NCBI GenBank assembly: GCA_046303115.1
Contig: JBKCGZ010000054.1
Span: 1-44,401 of the forward strand
Direction of reading: 5' to 3'
Source: CAINEC01 sp046303115
Lineage (GTDB): Bacteria; Bacteroidota; Bacteroidia; AKYH767-A; OLB10
DNA length: 44,401 bases
Part shown: positions 16,151 to 25,194 of the stretch, piece after piece
Layout: every line of letters begins with the position of its first letter
Position numbering within the stretch: the stretch's first letter is position 1
The notes under the pieces: generated by a model
Told to the model about the DNA's origin: nothing
Databases searched by the model: none
What the model saw: the letters and a program-made list of their open reading frames with translations, nothing else
Position numbers and translations under genes: made by a program

Positions 16151-17032
16151 TTATTTGCTGCATAACATATCAAAATGACAACCATCTAAATTGTCATTCG
16201 ACTGAATAAAGCATTTTTTGTCGGAACGATAAAAAGTTTGATATCCGTATCCTTTAAGAATATCGATTAACTCCCTTGCGCTATTGCTATTATTTTTTAA
16301 AAAGGCATCGTCCATTTCCATTAAAATTTTAGCATTGCTATTTGTCAAAATTTTAGAGGCTCCTTTTAATACGAATCCTTCAAATCCTTCAACATCCATT
16401 TTAATCATATCAACGTAATGTATGTTTCTGTTTTCTAGTACATCATCCAAACGTTCAATCTTTACTTCTTTAAACGGTCGATCTAATTCTTCAAGAACAA
16501 TTCTGTTCATCCCAGAATTATTATCCATCAACTCATAAATTTTCAAAGTGGAAGCGCGCGCTCCTAAACCAATATTTAAACAAGTGATATTGTTAAAATT
16601 GTTTCTTCCAAAATTATCTTGTGCCCTTTGAAAAGTTATTGGGTGTGGTTCAAAAGCGACAATTGTTGCTTTCGGATTTTTACTGGCAAAGCGTAAGGCT
16701 GTCCAACCAATATTAGCTCCAATATCAAGAATGACATTTGCATTTTTGGCTTCATCAAAAAATTGCTCTAATGAATGATCAAAATAATTGAAGAAGATAT
16801 AATGATCAACGGTATCACATAAGTCCAATTTAAAATTAATTCCATTGCGACGTACTTCACGGGAACTTCCCTTGTGATAGAGATACGGCGGTGGTATTAA
16901 TTTACCTGCCAAAATAGAAAGTGAAGTTGTATTCAAATAAGCCAAAAATTTTTCAAAAACAGAAAGCTTGAAAATCCTTCTAAAAAAATTTAAGAATGTT
17001 GTTTTTAAACTGATTTGATAACCTTGACTCAT
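16151..17032 (-). CDS. FkbM-family SAM-dependent methyltransferase, second copy
   Basis: 293-residue FkbM methyltransferase. SAM-binding motif NVILDIGANIGWTALRFAS, acidic strand IVAFEPHPITFQRAQDNFG, and HYVDMIKMDVEGFEGFVLKGA are all intact. The basic N-terminus (SLKTTFLNFFRRIFKLSVF) may associate with membrane. Substrate unknown. The start at 17032 is set by a TACATTTG box ending eight bases upstream; a longer frame from TTG at 17098 would start inside the sucB terminator hairpin and is rejected. It resembles the gene at 4285-5103 only in the methyltransferase core, so the two are unlikely to be a recent duplication. Confidence 0.88.
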   Translation of the reverse strand: MSQGYQISLKTTFLNFFRRIFKLSVFEKFLAYLNTTSLSILAGKLIPPPYLYHKGSSREVRRNGINFKLDLCDTVDHYIFFNYFDHSLEQFFDEAKNANVILDIGANIGWTALRFASKNPKATIVAFEPHPITFQRAQDNFGRNNFNNITCLNIGLGARASTLKIYELMDNNSGMNRIVLEELDRPFKEVKIERLDDVLENRNIHYVDMIKMDVEGFEGFVLKGASKILTNSNAKILMEMDDAFLKNNSNSARELIDILKGYGYQTFYRSDKKCFIQSNDNLDGCHFDMLCSK

Positions 17033-17040
17033 ATTTAAAA

Positions 17041-17048
17041 CAAATGTA
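17041..17048 (-). promoter_or_regulatory. -7 promoter box (TACATTTG), second FkbM gene
   Basis: TACATTTG on the minus strand ends eight bases before the ATG at 17032. It identifies that ATG as the start and shows the gene is transcribed separately from sucB. Confidence 0.65.
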
Positions 17049-17082
17049 TCAATATTTATAATATCGATACCTCGAAAACAAG

Positions 17083-17106
17083 AAAGGCTCTTTTTCAAGA
17101 GCCTTT
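17083..17106 (-). terminator. Terminator of the sucA-sucB operon
   Basis: A perfect 10-base stem (AAAGGCTCTT paired with AAGAGCCTTT) with a GAAA tetraloop on the minus strand, followed by a T-rich stretch. It begins five bases after the sucB stop codon. Confidence 0.88.
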
Positions 17107-17111
17107 ATAAA

Positions 17112-18347
17112 TTATACACCTAACAAAACTTTAAGCGGATCTGTTCCACCTGTCATTAGTTTGATAGGATCTTCAATCATCTGTTTCACTTTCACTAAGA
17201 ATCCAACCGACTCACGTCCATCGATAATACGATGATCATATGACAAAGCCAGATACATTATTGGTCGCACTTCTACTTTACCATTTACCACAACAGCACG
17301 CTCAACGATATTATGCATACCTAAGATGGCACTTTGCGGAGGATTAATAATTGGTGTTGACATCATTGACCCAAATACACCACCGTTAGTAATTGTAAAT
17401 GTTCCACCATTCATCTCATCAACAGTAATCTTTCCATCACGAGCTTTAGAAGCTAGCTTAGCAATTGTCGATTCGATTTCTGCAAGGGTTAATGCCTCAG
17501 CGTTACGAATAACAGGAACCATTAATCCTTTAGGAGCACTAACGGCAATACCTACATCGCAATAGTTATGATAAACGATTTCATCACCATCTATTTGTGC
17601 ATTCACCGCAGGGAAAGCCTGAAGTGCTTCAGTAACTGCCTTGGTAAAAAAACTCATGAATCCTAATCCGATACCATGCTTTTCTTTGAATGCATCTTTA
17701 TATTGTTTTCTTAAATTCATTACAGCACTCATATCTACTTCGTTGAAAGTAGTAAGCATTGCTGTATTACGTTTTACCGATACTAATCGCTCAGAAACTT
17801 TCTTACGTAGCATGGTCATTTTTTCACGCTTTTGATCACGTGAAATTTCATTCGTAGGCATTGCTAAACGAGGTGTTCCATTCTTCATTGCATTCATCAC
17901 ATCGCTTTTGGTAATTCTACCATCTTTACCTGATGATGCAACTTGATTTGGAGTGATATTATTTTCATCCATCATCTTCTTTGCTGCCACACTTGGATGT
18001 CCGTTAGCATACGAATCTTTTGCACCTGCTGCAACAGCAGCTACAGGAGTTGCAACAGCTTCCACTTTAGCAGACTCTGCCTTCTTTGATTCTTTTTTAG
18101 CAGGAGCTTTTGCTGAAGTATCAATCGATGCTACAACAGAACCAACCGCAATTGTTTCTCCTTCTTTAGCTAATGTTTTTAAAACACCATCAGCTTCTGC
18201 AACTAAAGTAAGCGTTGCTTTATCGGAATCAATTTCTGCTATCTCTTCATCTTTCTCAACATAATCGCCATCGTTTTTAATCCAACGCGCAATTTGTACT
18301 TCGCTGATCGACTCACCTGGAGAAGGAACTTTTATTTCTACTGCCAT
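17112..18347 (-). CDS. sucB: Dihydrolipoyllysine succinyltransferase, E2 of 2-oxoglutarate dehydrogenase
   Basis: E2 core of the 2-oxoglutarate dehydrogenase complex; transfers the succinyl group from lipoamide to CoA. 411 residues: one lipoyl domain (about 1-76) with lipoyl K43 in EIDSDKATLTL, an Ala/Lys-rich hinge, the E1/E3-binding domain (about 112-155; HPSVAAKKMMDENNI, GKDGRITKSDVMNAM), and the catalytic domain ending with the active-site motif YDHRIIDGRESVGFL. The intact HxxxDG motif supports activity. It lies 36 bases after sucA, in the same operon, and is followed by a strong terminator. The E3 gene is not in the window. Confidence 0.96.
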   Translation of the reverse strand: MAVEIKVPSPGESISEVQIARWIKNDGDYVEKDEEIAEIDSDKATLTLVAEADGVLKTLAKEGETIAVGSVVASIDTSAKAPAKKESKKAESAKVEAVATPVAAVAAGAKDSYANGHPSVAAKKMMDENNITPNQVASSGKDGRITKSDVMNAMKNGTPRLAMPTNEISRDQKREKMTMLRKKVSERLVSVKRNTAMLTTFNEVDMSAVMNLRKQYKDAFKEKHGIGLGFMSFFTKAVTEALQAFPAVNAQIDGDEIVYHNYCDVGIAVSAPKGLMVPVIRNAEALTLAEIESTIAKLASKARDGKITVDEMNGGTFTITNGGVFGSMMSTPIINPPQSAILGMHNIVERAVVVNGKVEVRPIMYLALSYDHRIIDGRESVGFLVKVKQMIEDPIKLMTGGTDPLKVLLGV

Positions 18348-18383
18348 AATTTTATTTTTTTCGTAGGTGCGCTACGTTATATT

Positions 18384-21122
18384 TTAAATTAATACTGGTA
18401 TTTCTGATTTTGCAAATGCTTTATCGATAAGCGCATGCTGTTCTTTATCGTGTTGCTTATGTGAACCTGTTGCTGGACTAGCACTAGCCTCACGCGCAAT
18501 TAACTTTACTTCAGCATTTCTCCATGTACGCAATAAGAACGACCATGCTCCCATATTCTCAGGCTCTTCCTGCAACCATACTATCTCATTTGCATTTTTA
18601 TATTTAGCAACAATCGCATCTACTTGTTTTTGTGGGAACGGATATAATTGTTCAATACGCACTATCGCAACTCCACTATCTTTATCTGCTTCCTGACGCT
18701 CTAATAAATCGTAATATACTTTACCAGAACAAAATACCACTCTTCTTGTAGACTTAGCATTTGCTGTTGCATCATCAATCACCTCCTGGAATCCGCCTTT
18801 TGTTAAATCAGCAATTGTTGATACACATTTTGGATGACGCAATAAGCTCTTAGGAGTAAAAACCACTAATGGCTTTCTGAAATCGCGATGCATCTGACGG
18901 CGCAACAAGTGGAAGAAATTAGCAGGTGTTGTACAATTAGCAATCTGCATATTATGCTCTGCACATAATTGTAAGAATCGCTCTAAACGTGCACTGCTAT
19001 GCTCCGCACCTTGACCTTCGTATCCGTGAGGTAACAACATTACCAATCCGTTCATACGACGCCATTTATCTTCAGCACTGCTTAAATATTGATCGATGAT
19101 AATTTGTGCTCCATTTCCAAAATCGCCAAACTGTGCTTCCCAAATTACTAATGAATCAGGAGATGCAAATGCATATCCGTATTCAAATCCGAGAACACCA
19201 TACTCACTCAATAATGAATTATAAATATAGAATGGCGCTTGTTTATCAGAAATATTACTCAAAGGAACATACTGCTCTTCGGAATCTTCTAAGCGTATAA
19301 CGGCATGCCTATGGGAAAACGTGCCACGCTCAACATCTTGTCCACTAACTCGAACTGGATACCCTTCGTTCATTAATGTTGCATAAGCAAGCAACTCACC
19401 CATCGCCCAATCAAGGCGACCTGGTTCTTTCATCATTTGCTTACGATCGTCGAAGAGACGAACAATTTTATTAAAGAATTTTTTATCTGAAGGAAGTGAT
19501 GTTATTTTATCAGCAATAGCAATAATTGTTTTTTTATCGACTGCTGTAACTGGCGACTGATCAAAATCGGCAGCCGTACTTAAACGATAATCTGCCCAGC
19601 GACCTTCCATAAACGTGGTCACCTTTGTTTTCTCTCTCAACTTTGAGTTATCAAGGTTACTTTGCAATAAATCCTTGAACGACTTTTCCATTTCCTTTGC
19701 AAGATTTGCTTCTACAATCCCCTCTGATAATAACTTCTGATTGTATATCTCACGTGGGTTTAAATGCTTTGCAATTTCCTTGTACAATAAAGGCTGCGTA
19801 AATCTTGGTTCATCACCTTCGTTATGTCCGTATTTACGATAACATAAAATATCAATGAAAACATCCTGATGGAACGTCTGACGATATTCCATTGCTAGTC
19901 GGATTGTATAAATCAACGCTTCCACATCATCACCATTCACATGAAACACAGGAGATAATGTTACCTTACCGATATCTGTGCAATACGTACTTGAACGGGC
20001 ATCCGTATAGTTAGTGGTAAATCCTACCTGATTATTAATCACTAAATGAATGGTTCCACCTGTAGAGTAACCTTTCAATAATGACATTTGAATTACTTCA
20101 TAAACGATTCCTTGCGCTGCGATTGCTGCATCACCATGAATTAAAATTGGCGCAATGCTATTCACAGTGTAATCTGGTGTTTCATCCAATTTAGCACGCA
20201 CAATTCCTTCAACAATTGGATCTACCGTTTCAAGGTGAGATGGATTTGGTGTTAGGCTAAGATGAACTTTCTTCTTGTGCATTGTTTCAACATCAGTTGA
20301 AAAACCTAGGTGATATTTTACATCACCGTTAAAAGCATTTGCATCAAACTCTTTTCCTTCAAATTCAGAAAAAATATCTTCATAGCTTTTACCAAGGATA
20401 TTCGCCAACACATTTAGTCGACCTCTGTGAGCCATTCCAATAACAAACTCTTTTATTCCAAGTTCAGCACCTGCATCAATAACTGCATCCAATGCTGGAA
20501 TTGCTGATTCTGCGCCCTCAAGAGAGAAACGCTTTTGACCGGTGAATTTTGTATGCAAGAAGTTTTCAAAAGCTACAGCCTCGTTCAACTTAGTAAGAAT
20601 TCTTTTTTTCTCATCGATAGTAAATGCCTGACGATTTTTAGAACCTTCCATTCTTGACTGAAGCCATTGTATCACTTCAGGATTACGAATGTATTTGTAC
20701 TCTGCCCCCACACTCTGACAATAAGTTTCATCTAAATGGGCTATTATTTCTTTCAATTTAGAAGGGCCTATCCCTAACTCTTGTCCTGCAGAAAAAACAG
20801 TTTCAAGATCAATCTGCTCGAGGCCAAAATTCTCTAGTGCAAGTGTTGGCTGATATTTTCTTCTTTCTCGAACAGGATTTGTCTTGGTAAAAAGATGCCC
20901 TCTAGAACGATAACCATTAATAAGGTTAATGACTTTAAATTCCTTGTTGACTTTTTCGGGCACTACATCGGTTTCATCTCCGAAGCGGGCACGGGCAAAA
21001 TCAAACCCTAAAAAAAATTGTTTCCAACTTGCATCTACAGCATCCGGGTTATTCAGATACTGACGATACATTTCATCCATTAACTCAGGAGAAATATTTC
21101 CGATAATACTATGTTGACTCAT
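18384..21122 (-). CDS. sucA: 2-oxoglutarate dehydrogenase E1 component
   Basis: Thiamine-diphosphate enzyme that decarboxylates 2-oxoglutarate and passes the succinyl unit to the SucB lipoyl group (TCA cycle). 912 residues, the usual length. The N-terminal tail MDEMYRQYLNNPDAVDASWK is the E1-specific segment that binds the complex. Further motifs are GMAHRGRLNVLANI, LIHGDAAIAAQGIVYE (ThDP/Mg region), CYRKYGHNEGDEPRFTQP, and the C-terminal EEPENMGAWSFL. A TATCTTTG promoter box 28 bases before the ATG starts the sucA-sucB operon. Confidence 0.97.
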   Translation of the reverse strand: MSQHSIIGNISPELMDEMYRQYLNNPDAVDASWKQFFLGFDFARARFGDETDVVPEKVNKEFKVINLINGYRSRGHLFTKTNPVRERRKYQPTLALENFGLEQIDLETVFSAGQELGIGPSKLKEIIAHLDETYCQSVGAEYKYIRNPEVIQWLQSRMEGSKNRQAFTIDEKKRILTKLNEAVAFENFLHTKFTGQKRFSLEGAESAIPALDAVIDAGAELGIKEFVIGMAHRGRLNVLANILGKSYEDIFSEFEGKEFDANAFNGDVKYHLGFSTDVETMHKKKVHLSLTPNPSHLETVDPIVEGIVRAKLDETPDYTVNSIAPILIHGDAAIAAQGIVYEVIQMSLLKGYSTGGTIHLVINNQVGFTTNYTDARSSTYCTDIGKVTLSPVFHVNGDDVEALIYTIRLAMEYRQTFHQDVFIDILCYRKYGHNEGDEPRFTQPLLYKEIAKHLNPREIYNQKLLSEGIVEANLAKEMEKSFKDLLQSNLDNSKLREKTKVTTFMEGRWADYRLSTAADFDQSPVTAVDKKTIIAIADKITSLPSDKKFFNKIVRLFDDRKQMMKEPGRLDWAMGELLAYATLMNEGYPVRVSGQDVERGTFSHRHAVIRLEDSEEQYVPLSNISDKQAPFYIYNSLLSEYGVLGFEYGYAFASPDSLVIWEAQFGDFGNGAQIIIDQYLSSAEDKWRRMNGLVMLLPHGYEGQGAEHSSARLERFLQLCAEHNMQIANCTTPANFFHLLRRQMHRDFRKPLVVFTPKSLLRHPKCVSTIADLTKGGFQEVIDDATANAKSTRRVVFCSGKVYYDLLERQEADKDSGVAIVRIEQLYPFPQKQVDAIVAKYKNANEIVWLQEEPENMGAWSFLLRTWRNAEVKLIAREASASPATGSHKQHDKEQHALIDKAFAKSEIPVLI

Positions 21123-21150
21123 TTTGATTGAACGCCTGATTATACATCCA

Positions 21151-21158
21151 CAAAGATA
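21151..21158 (-). promoter_or_regulatory. -7 promoter box (TATCTTTG) of sucA-sucB
   Basis: TATCTTTG on the minus strand exactly matches TAnnTTTG and ends 28 bases before the sucA ATG. Confidence 0.65.
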
Positions 21159-21212
21159 AAGTTTAACCTATTAATATCATCGAAAAAACAGAAGGAATTA
21201 TTCGCTCAGAAG

Positions 21213-22559
21213 TTAAGGGAACAACACCCCACTAAAATCGACGGTATTGACAAGTGGAAGATTGCTTTTGTACTTGTTGTTTATCGACTTAATACATTCG
21301 TTAGCGACCATTGCATATCCTCTTGCTGTAAGGTGAAATCCATCTAAAGAAACAGCCCCACCATAAAACATATTAGATGTTGCAGAAGCCCCGCTAAACG
21401 AATAGCCATTTTTCAAACCAGCCATAAACCGATTAAAATCGAAGAAGGCAAAACCTTTAGCATTGGCAGCAGCTCTTAAATCAGAATTAAAAATAGCAAT
21501 ACGGTTATCGATTTTACTCACCTCCACGCTGTCTAAGACATAATTAGCTGGTATTGGCTTTTGAGGCGTACCCCAGCCACCGCAATTTACCGAGTCAGCA
21601 TTGATTATATTCAAAATATACTCTCCTCGCTTTATTTGACGGATTATCCCACCATTAGCCTCAGCAATTACAAGTGAATTGCTGCCTTCTGAAAAATTAA
21701 TTCCCGGAGGTGAAATAGCATTTAAATCGCTTGCTTGTTGAGCCGTTAATTTAAGTCCGTTATAAGGAAGCGCATTAAAATAAGGGATGTCTTGCAAATC
21801 AGGAATATTCGCTACAATACCTTTCTGACCTGCACCCGTTAATCCATCAAAAATGAAATTAATGGCTGCTTCGAAAGTGTCGACAGGAGTAATATCATAG
21901 GTATTTAAACCTCCTACCTCTCCGGCCCCTCCTGAAAATGCATAATTGTAGACGTCAGAAGTGCCTATCCATACCATTACGAAAGTTGGATTTAAGAATT
22001 GAGCGTCTCCAAGAACTGTAGATGATAATCCTGAGATGCCCGTATCTGAAGCCATTCGATGATAAAAAACATTCCCAGCAGGATAAGATTTCCCGGTGAA
22101 CTGGCTATATGCCTGAAATGATTTCAAGCCTGGGATACAGTAATTATTATAGTGTTTTGCACCTAACCAATCTAAACTTCTGCTATCAAAAGAGGACTTA
22201 TTAATTTTAAAAGACGACTTGTTTTGACAATTTATATAAGTCGACAAATTCAATGAACCCATTAAAGAATTATTAATAAAGTCATAACCAGTACCACTCC
22301 CATCAGGCATAAATGCCTGCGTAAACTCACCTCCATCGGCCAATTGGAATTTACCTGCCAATAAATTAGGAACAGCTGCAAATTGTCCGTTGAAATACAA
22401 GGCCCCGTCTGACATTCCAGCGCCAAAATCATCGCCTATTGCAATGAATCGAGTGAAAACCGCTTGACCACTTGTATACCTTGGCTCCTCTAGATCAGGT
22501 TTACATGATACGATCGAGGTGATTATTCCGAGTACTATTATTTTCCAATTAAAATTCAT
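21213..22559 (-). CDS. GDSL/SGNH-hydrolase-like lipoprotein with degenerate active site
   Basis: 448-residue lipoprotein (lipobox ending at C19, IITSIVSC) of the SGNH/GDSL family. The fold markers are in order: block I at residues 38-48 (FIAIGDDFGAG), block III at 197-202 (WIGTSD), and block V at 406-409 (DGFH in LDGFHLTARGYAMVANECI). Related proteins usually read GNSLTAG in block I and GxND in block III; here the nucleophile Ser position holds D44 and the oxyanion Asn position S201, while the Asp-His pair remains. The protein is therefore probably not an ordinary serine esterase. Its start overlaps the end of the FadL-like porin gene by 11 bases, a common Bacteroidota pair of unknown joint function. 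Confidence 0.82.
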   Translation of the reverse strand: MNFNWKIIVLGIITSIVSCKPDLEEPRYTSGQAVFTRFIAIGDDFGAGMSDGALYFNGQFAAVPNLLAGKFQLADGGEFTQAFMPDGSGTGYDFINNSLMGSLNLSTYINCQNKSSFKINKSSFDSRSLDWLGAKHYNNYCIPGLKSFQAYSQFTGKSYPAGNVFYHRMASDTGISGLSSTVLGDAQFLNPTFVMVWIGTSDVYNYAFSGGAGEVGGLNTYDITPVDTFEAAINFIFDGLTGAGQKGIVANIPDLQDIPYFNALPYNGLKLTAQQASDLNAISPPGINFSEGSNSLVIAEANGGIIRQIKRGEYILNIINADSVNCGGWGTPQKPIPANYVLDSVEVSKIDNRIAIFNSDLRAAANAKGFAFFDFNRFMAGLKNGYSFSGASATSNMFYGGAVSLDGFHLTARGYAMVANECIKSINNKYKSNLPLVNTVDFSGVLFP

Positions 22560-23778
22560 AGTTCAATCCGATGCCACCGATAAATGCATTAGCCTTATAG
22601 GTTCCGTTAAAATTATTAATGTTTTTTGTTTCTTTTCGCTCTTTAATATCAGAATAACCCACAAATGCATCTACCGAAAACGACTTATTCAATTGATACG
22701 AAGCACCTCCTGTATAAATGAATTTATTGTATTCAGGATAGGCAGGATGAACATAAGTATTTAATACTGGAGCTAAATCAAACGCAAATCCTCCTCTGAA
22801 TACAAGCTTTTTTGAATAATTATAACGCGCTCCGAAACGAATCGCGTAAGAACTTGATAAGTCTTGGTTGACCTTGAAATTATATTGATCATAATTAGCA
22901 ACTTCCAGCTTTAATGAGTCGATATTAGTCCAGTTGAAGATATTTACATCCATCGTCAATAACCAGTTTTGATCAAGTTCATAAGCAGCCCCAAGTGAAA
23001 TGACAGATGGAAGTTTGATATTGGCAGTTACCTCTGCATTTGATGATGGTAAAACACCATTAGCTAATAGTGATGATGGTGCATTTTCTAATGTAATCTC
23101 CCCTTTTGCTTTTTTATAATTTAATCCGCTACGCAATGCAAACCCCATATGCCACTTCTTATAATTATAATTTAAGCCGAGATTTAAGCCTAAAGCTGAC
23201 CCTTTCAAATCATAATTCATGATAACATCTCCCGCACTACTTTCATAATTTATAGCCTTAGATGCCTGATGACGATAAAGCGTAAACATCAATCCACCAC
23301 CAACAGAAAATTTATCATTTATACGATATGATATAGCGGGTTGAATATTCTGAACATTCGACTTGTTTGAAATGCAAATGTATTTCCCTGCCCAAGTTTT
23401 ATCCCAAGAAACGTTATTCTGAAAGGGATTGTTGATGGCTAACCCAAGATCAATTTTATCAGTGAATTTATATACTCCATACAAACTAACGGGCAATAGG
23501 CTTGATTTAGAGGTATAGTATTTCTCACCCGTATTCATTAAAAATATTGATTTGGGTGAAGTATAATTAATTCCAAGATTGATATAATTTTTTTTCAAAA
23601 AGGTCATTGTTGCTGGGTTATAAAAAGCAGCGCTTCCATCAAAACCAATGCTTGTTATCGTTCCACCCATTGAAGATGATTTAATTCCTAAAAGGGGATT
23701 GTCGCCAATTCCTGCAAAAGAAATTGCAGGAAAAAGTAGAAGTATAACTATTCGTTCAATTAGTCGCATAATTCGCAT
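22549..23778 (-). CDS. OmpP1/FadL-family outer-membrane transporter
   Basis: 409-residue outer-membrane beta-barrel of the FadL/TodX family, which imports long-chain fatty acids or other hydrophobic compounds. After the signal peptide (RIVILLLFPAISFA) comes the family's N-terminal signature SSSMGGTITSIGFDGSAAFYNPATM, then many alternating beta strands and a C-terminal GGIGLNYEF ending in the aromatic residue needed for barrel assembly. The start is ATG at 23778 (another ATG at 23769 is possible); an upstream TTG overlaps the TAAATTTG promoter box and is rejected. Translationally coupled to the GDSL-like lipoprotein gene by an 11-base overlap. Divergent from lhgO. Confidence 0.9.
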   Translation of the reverse strand: MRIMRLIERIVILLLFPAISFAGIGDNPLLGIKSSSMGGTITSIGFDGSAAFYNPATMTFLKKNYINLGINYTSPKSIFLMNTGEKYYTSKSSLLPVSLYGVYKFTDKIDLGLAINNPFQNNVSWDKTWAGKYICISNKSNVQNIQPAISYRINDKFSVGGGLMFTLYRHQASKAINYESSAGDVIMNYDLKGSALGLNLGLNYNYKKWHMGFALRSGLNYKKAKGEITLENAPSSLLANGVLPSSNAEVTANIKLPSVISLGAAYELDQNWLLTMDVNIFNWTNIDSLKLEVANYDQYNFKVNQDLSSSYAIRFGARYNYSKKLVFRGGFAFDLAPVLNTYVHPAYPEYNKFIYTGGASYQLNKSFSVDAFVGYSDIKERKETKNINNFNGTYKANAFIGGIGLNYEF

Positions 23779-23787
23779 TAGAATTAA

Positions 23788-23795
23788 CAAATTTA
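23788..23795 (-). promoter_or_regulatory. -7 promoter box (TAAATTTG), FadL-like/GDSL-like operon
   Basis: TAAATTTG on the minus strand ends nine bases before the ATG at 23778 and contains the rejected TTG start. It should drive the two-gene porin-lipoprotein operon. Confidence 0.65.
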
Positions 23796-23908
23796 GGCCT
23801 CATTCGCTTTTAATTATTTAGTTCGGTGGCTAGTTATTAACACGAATGTGTGTTTTTACGCAGAGATAATAAAAATAGTTTTCACTTCGTAAGTTAATCT
23901 GTACGCAT

Positions 23909-23916
23909 TACATTTG
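23909..23916 (+). promoter_or_regulatory. -7 promoter box (TACATTTG) of lhgO
   Basis: TACATTTG exactly matches TAnnTTTG and ends only four bases before the lhgO ATG, so the transcript probably starts at or within a few bases of the start codon. Confidence 0.65.
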
Positions 23917-23920
23917 CTGC

Positions 23921-25141
23921 ATGGAAAATAAGCACTTCGACATAATTGTTATCGGAGGAGGAATTGTTGGACTTTCAACGGCCTACAAGTTAAATCTGCA
24001 CCGACCTGAATTGAAAATTTTAGTTCTTGAAAAAGAAAATGCGGTGGCGTATCATCAAACAGGCAGAAACTCAGGTGTTATTCACTCAGGCATCTACTAT
24101 AAGCCAGGAAGTTATAAAGCTAAAAATTGTGTTGATGGAAGAAGAGAGTTGGTTGCTTTTGCAAAAGAGCATAACATCGCCCACGATATTTGCGGAAAAT
24201 TAATAGTAGCAACTGACCCTTCTGAATTACCTCATATGCATAAAGTGTTTAACCATGGATTGCAAAATGGAGTTGAAGATATTGAGTTGATTTCAGCAGA
24301 TAAAATCAAGGAAATAGAACCTTATTGCGCAGGCATTGAAGGAATTCGTGTAGGTTGTACAGGTATTATTGATTTTGTTGGTGTTTGTAAAGTGCTCGCT
24401 GATTTAATAGAACAGAAATTTCCAGGTAGTCGCGTTGCACTAGAACATGAAGTTACTGGATTTATAAAAGCTGATGGGAAAACAACAGTTGTAACTCCGA
24501 AAGGAAATTTCACTTCTGACTACATCGTGAATTGCACTGGACTTCAAACCGATCGCATTGCGAAAAAAGATGGTGTTGATCCTGATATGAAAATTGTTGG
24601 TTTCAGAGGTGATTATTATGAATTAACCGAAGAAGCAAAACATAAAGTAAAACATTTAATTTATCCTGTACCTAATCCACAGTTCCCATTTTTAGGAGTG
24701 CATTTTACACGAATGATTAACCACCCTACTGAATGCGGACCAAATGCAGTATTTGTTTTTAAGCGTGAGGGATATGGAAAAACAGATTTCAATTTAGCTG
24801 ATACTGTTGATGCATTAAGTTACGGCGGCACCTGGAAATTATTCTTCAAGCACTGGCAATTTGGTCTAGATGAATATAGAAGAGCATTTAGCAAGCGATT
24901 GTTTTTACAACGACTTCAACGATTAATTCCTGAGTTGAAAATGGAAGATATTGTTCCAGGACGAGCGGGCGTACGTGCGATGGCGTTAGACTCATCAGGG
25001 CAAATGATTGATGACTTTAAAATTGTACATAGCGATAATGCATTGCATGTTTTAAATGCTCCATCACCTGCTGCCACTGCCTGTTTAGCTATTGGCAGCG
25101 CGGTCACAGAAATGGCCAAGCAACATTTCAAGATTAACTAA
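23921..25141 (+). CDS. lhgO: L-2-hydroxyglutarate oxidase
   Basis: FAD-dependent oxidase/dehydrogenase that converts L-2-hydroxyglutarate to 2-oxoglutarate, a metabolite-repair reaction feeding the TCA cycle. 406 residues. The FAD Rossmann motif is DIIVIGGGIVGLSTAYKL near the N-terminus; next come YHQTGRNSGVIHSGIYYKPG and, near the C-terminus, the second FAD-binding stretch NAPSPAATACLAIGSAV. The residue pattern matches LhgO (YgaF) rather than other DAO-family oxidases. Single gene with a near-leaderless promoter. It shares a bidirectional terminator with msrA. The product is the substrate of SucAB, encoded about 3 kb away. Confidence 0.93.
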   Translation: MENKHFDIIVIGGGIVGLSTAYKLNLHRPELKILVLEKENAVAYHQTGRNSGVIHSGIYYKPGSYKAKNCVDGRRELVAFAKEHNIAHDICGKLIVATDPSELPHMHKVFNHGLQNGVEDIELISADKIKEIEPYCAGIEGIRVGCTGIIDFVGVCKVLADLIEQKFPGSRVALEHEVTGFIKADGKTTVVTPKGNFTSDYIVNCTGLQTDRIAKKDGVDPDMKIVGFRGDYYELTEEAKHKVKHLIYPVPNPQFPFLGVHFTRMINHPTECGPNAVFVFKREGYGKTDFNLADTVDALSYGGTWKLFFKHWQFGLDEYRRAFSKRLFLQRLQRLIPELKMEDIVPGRAGVRAMALDSSGQMIDDFKIVHSDNALHVLNAPSPAATACLAIGSAVTEMAKQHFKIN

Positions 25142-25144
25142 ATA

Positions 25145-25173
25145 AAAAACGGGGAGCTTAACTCCCCGTTTTT
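25145..25173. terminator. Bidirectional terminator between lhgO and msrA
   Basis: AAAAACGGGGAG pairs with CTCCCCGTTTTT around a CTTAA loop. The A-run and T-run on either side give a U-tract in both directions. It sits between the convergent stops of lhgO (25141) and msrA (25195). Confidence 0.9.
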
Positions 25174-25194
25174 ATTAGAACTATTTTTTTGAAT

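Noticed and set aside
4285..17032. Two FkbM genes as a mobile duplication
   Set aside because: They share only the methyltransferase core; N-termini and DNA differ, and no repeats or transposase flank them.
17032..17098. Longer second FkbM gene starting with TTG at 17098
   Set aside because: That start lies inside the sucB terminator hairpin; a promoter box just before the ATG at 17032 fixes the start.
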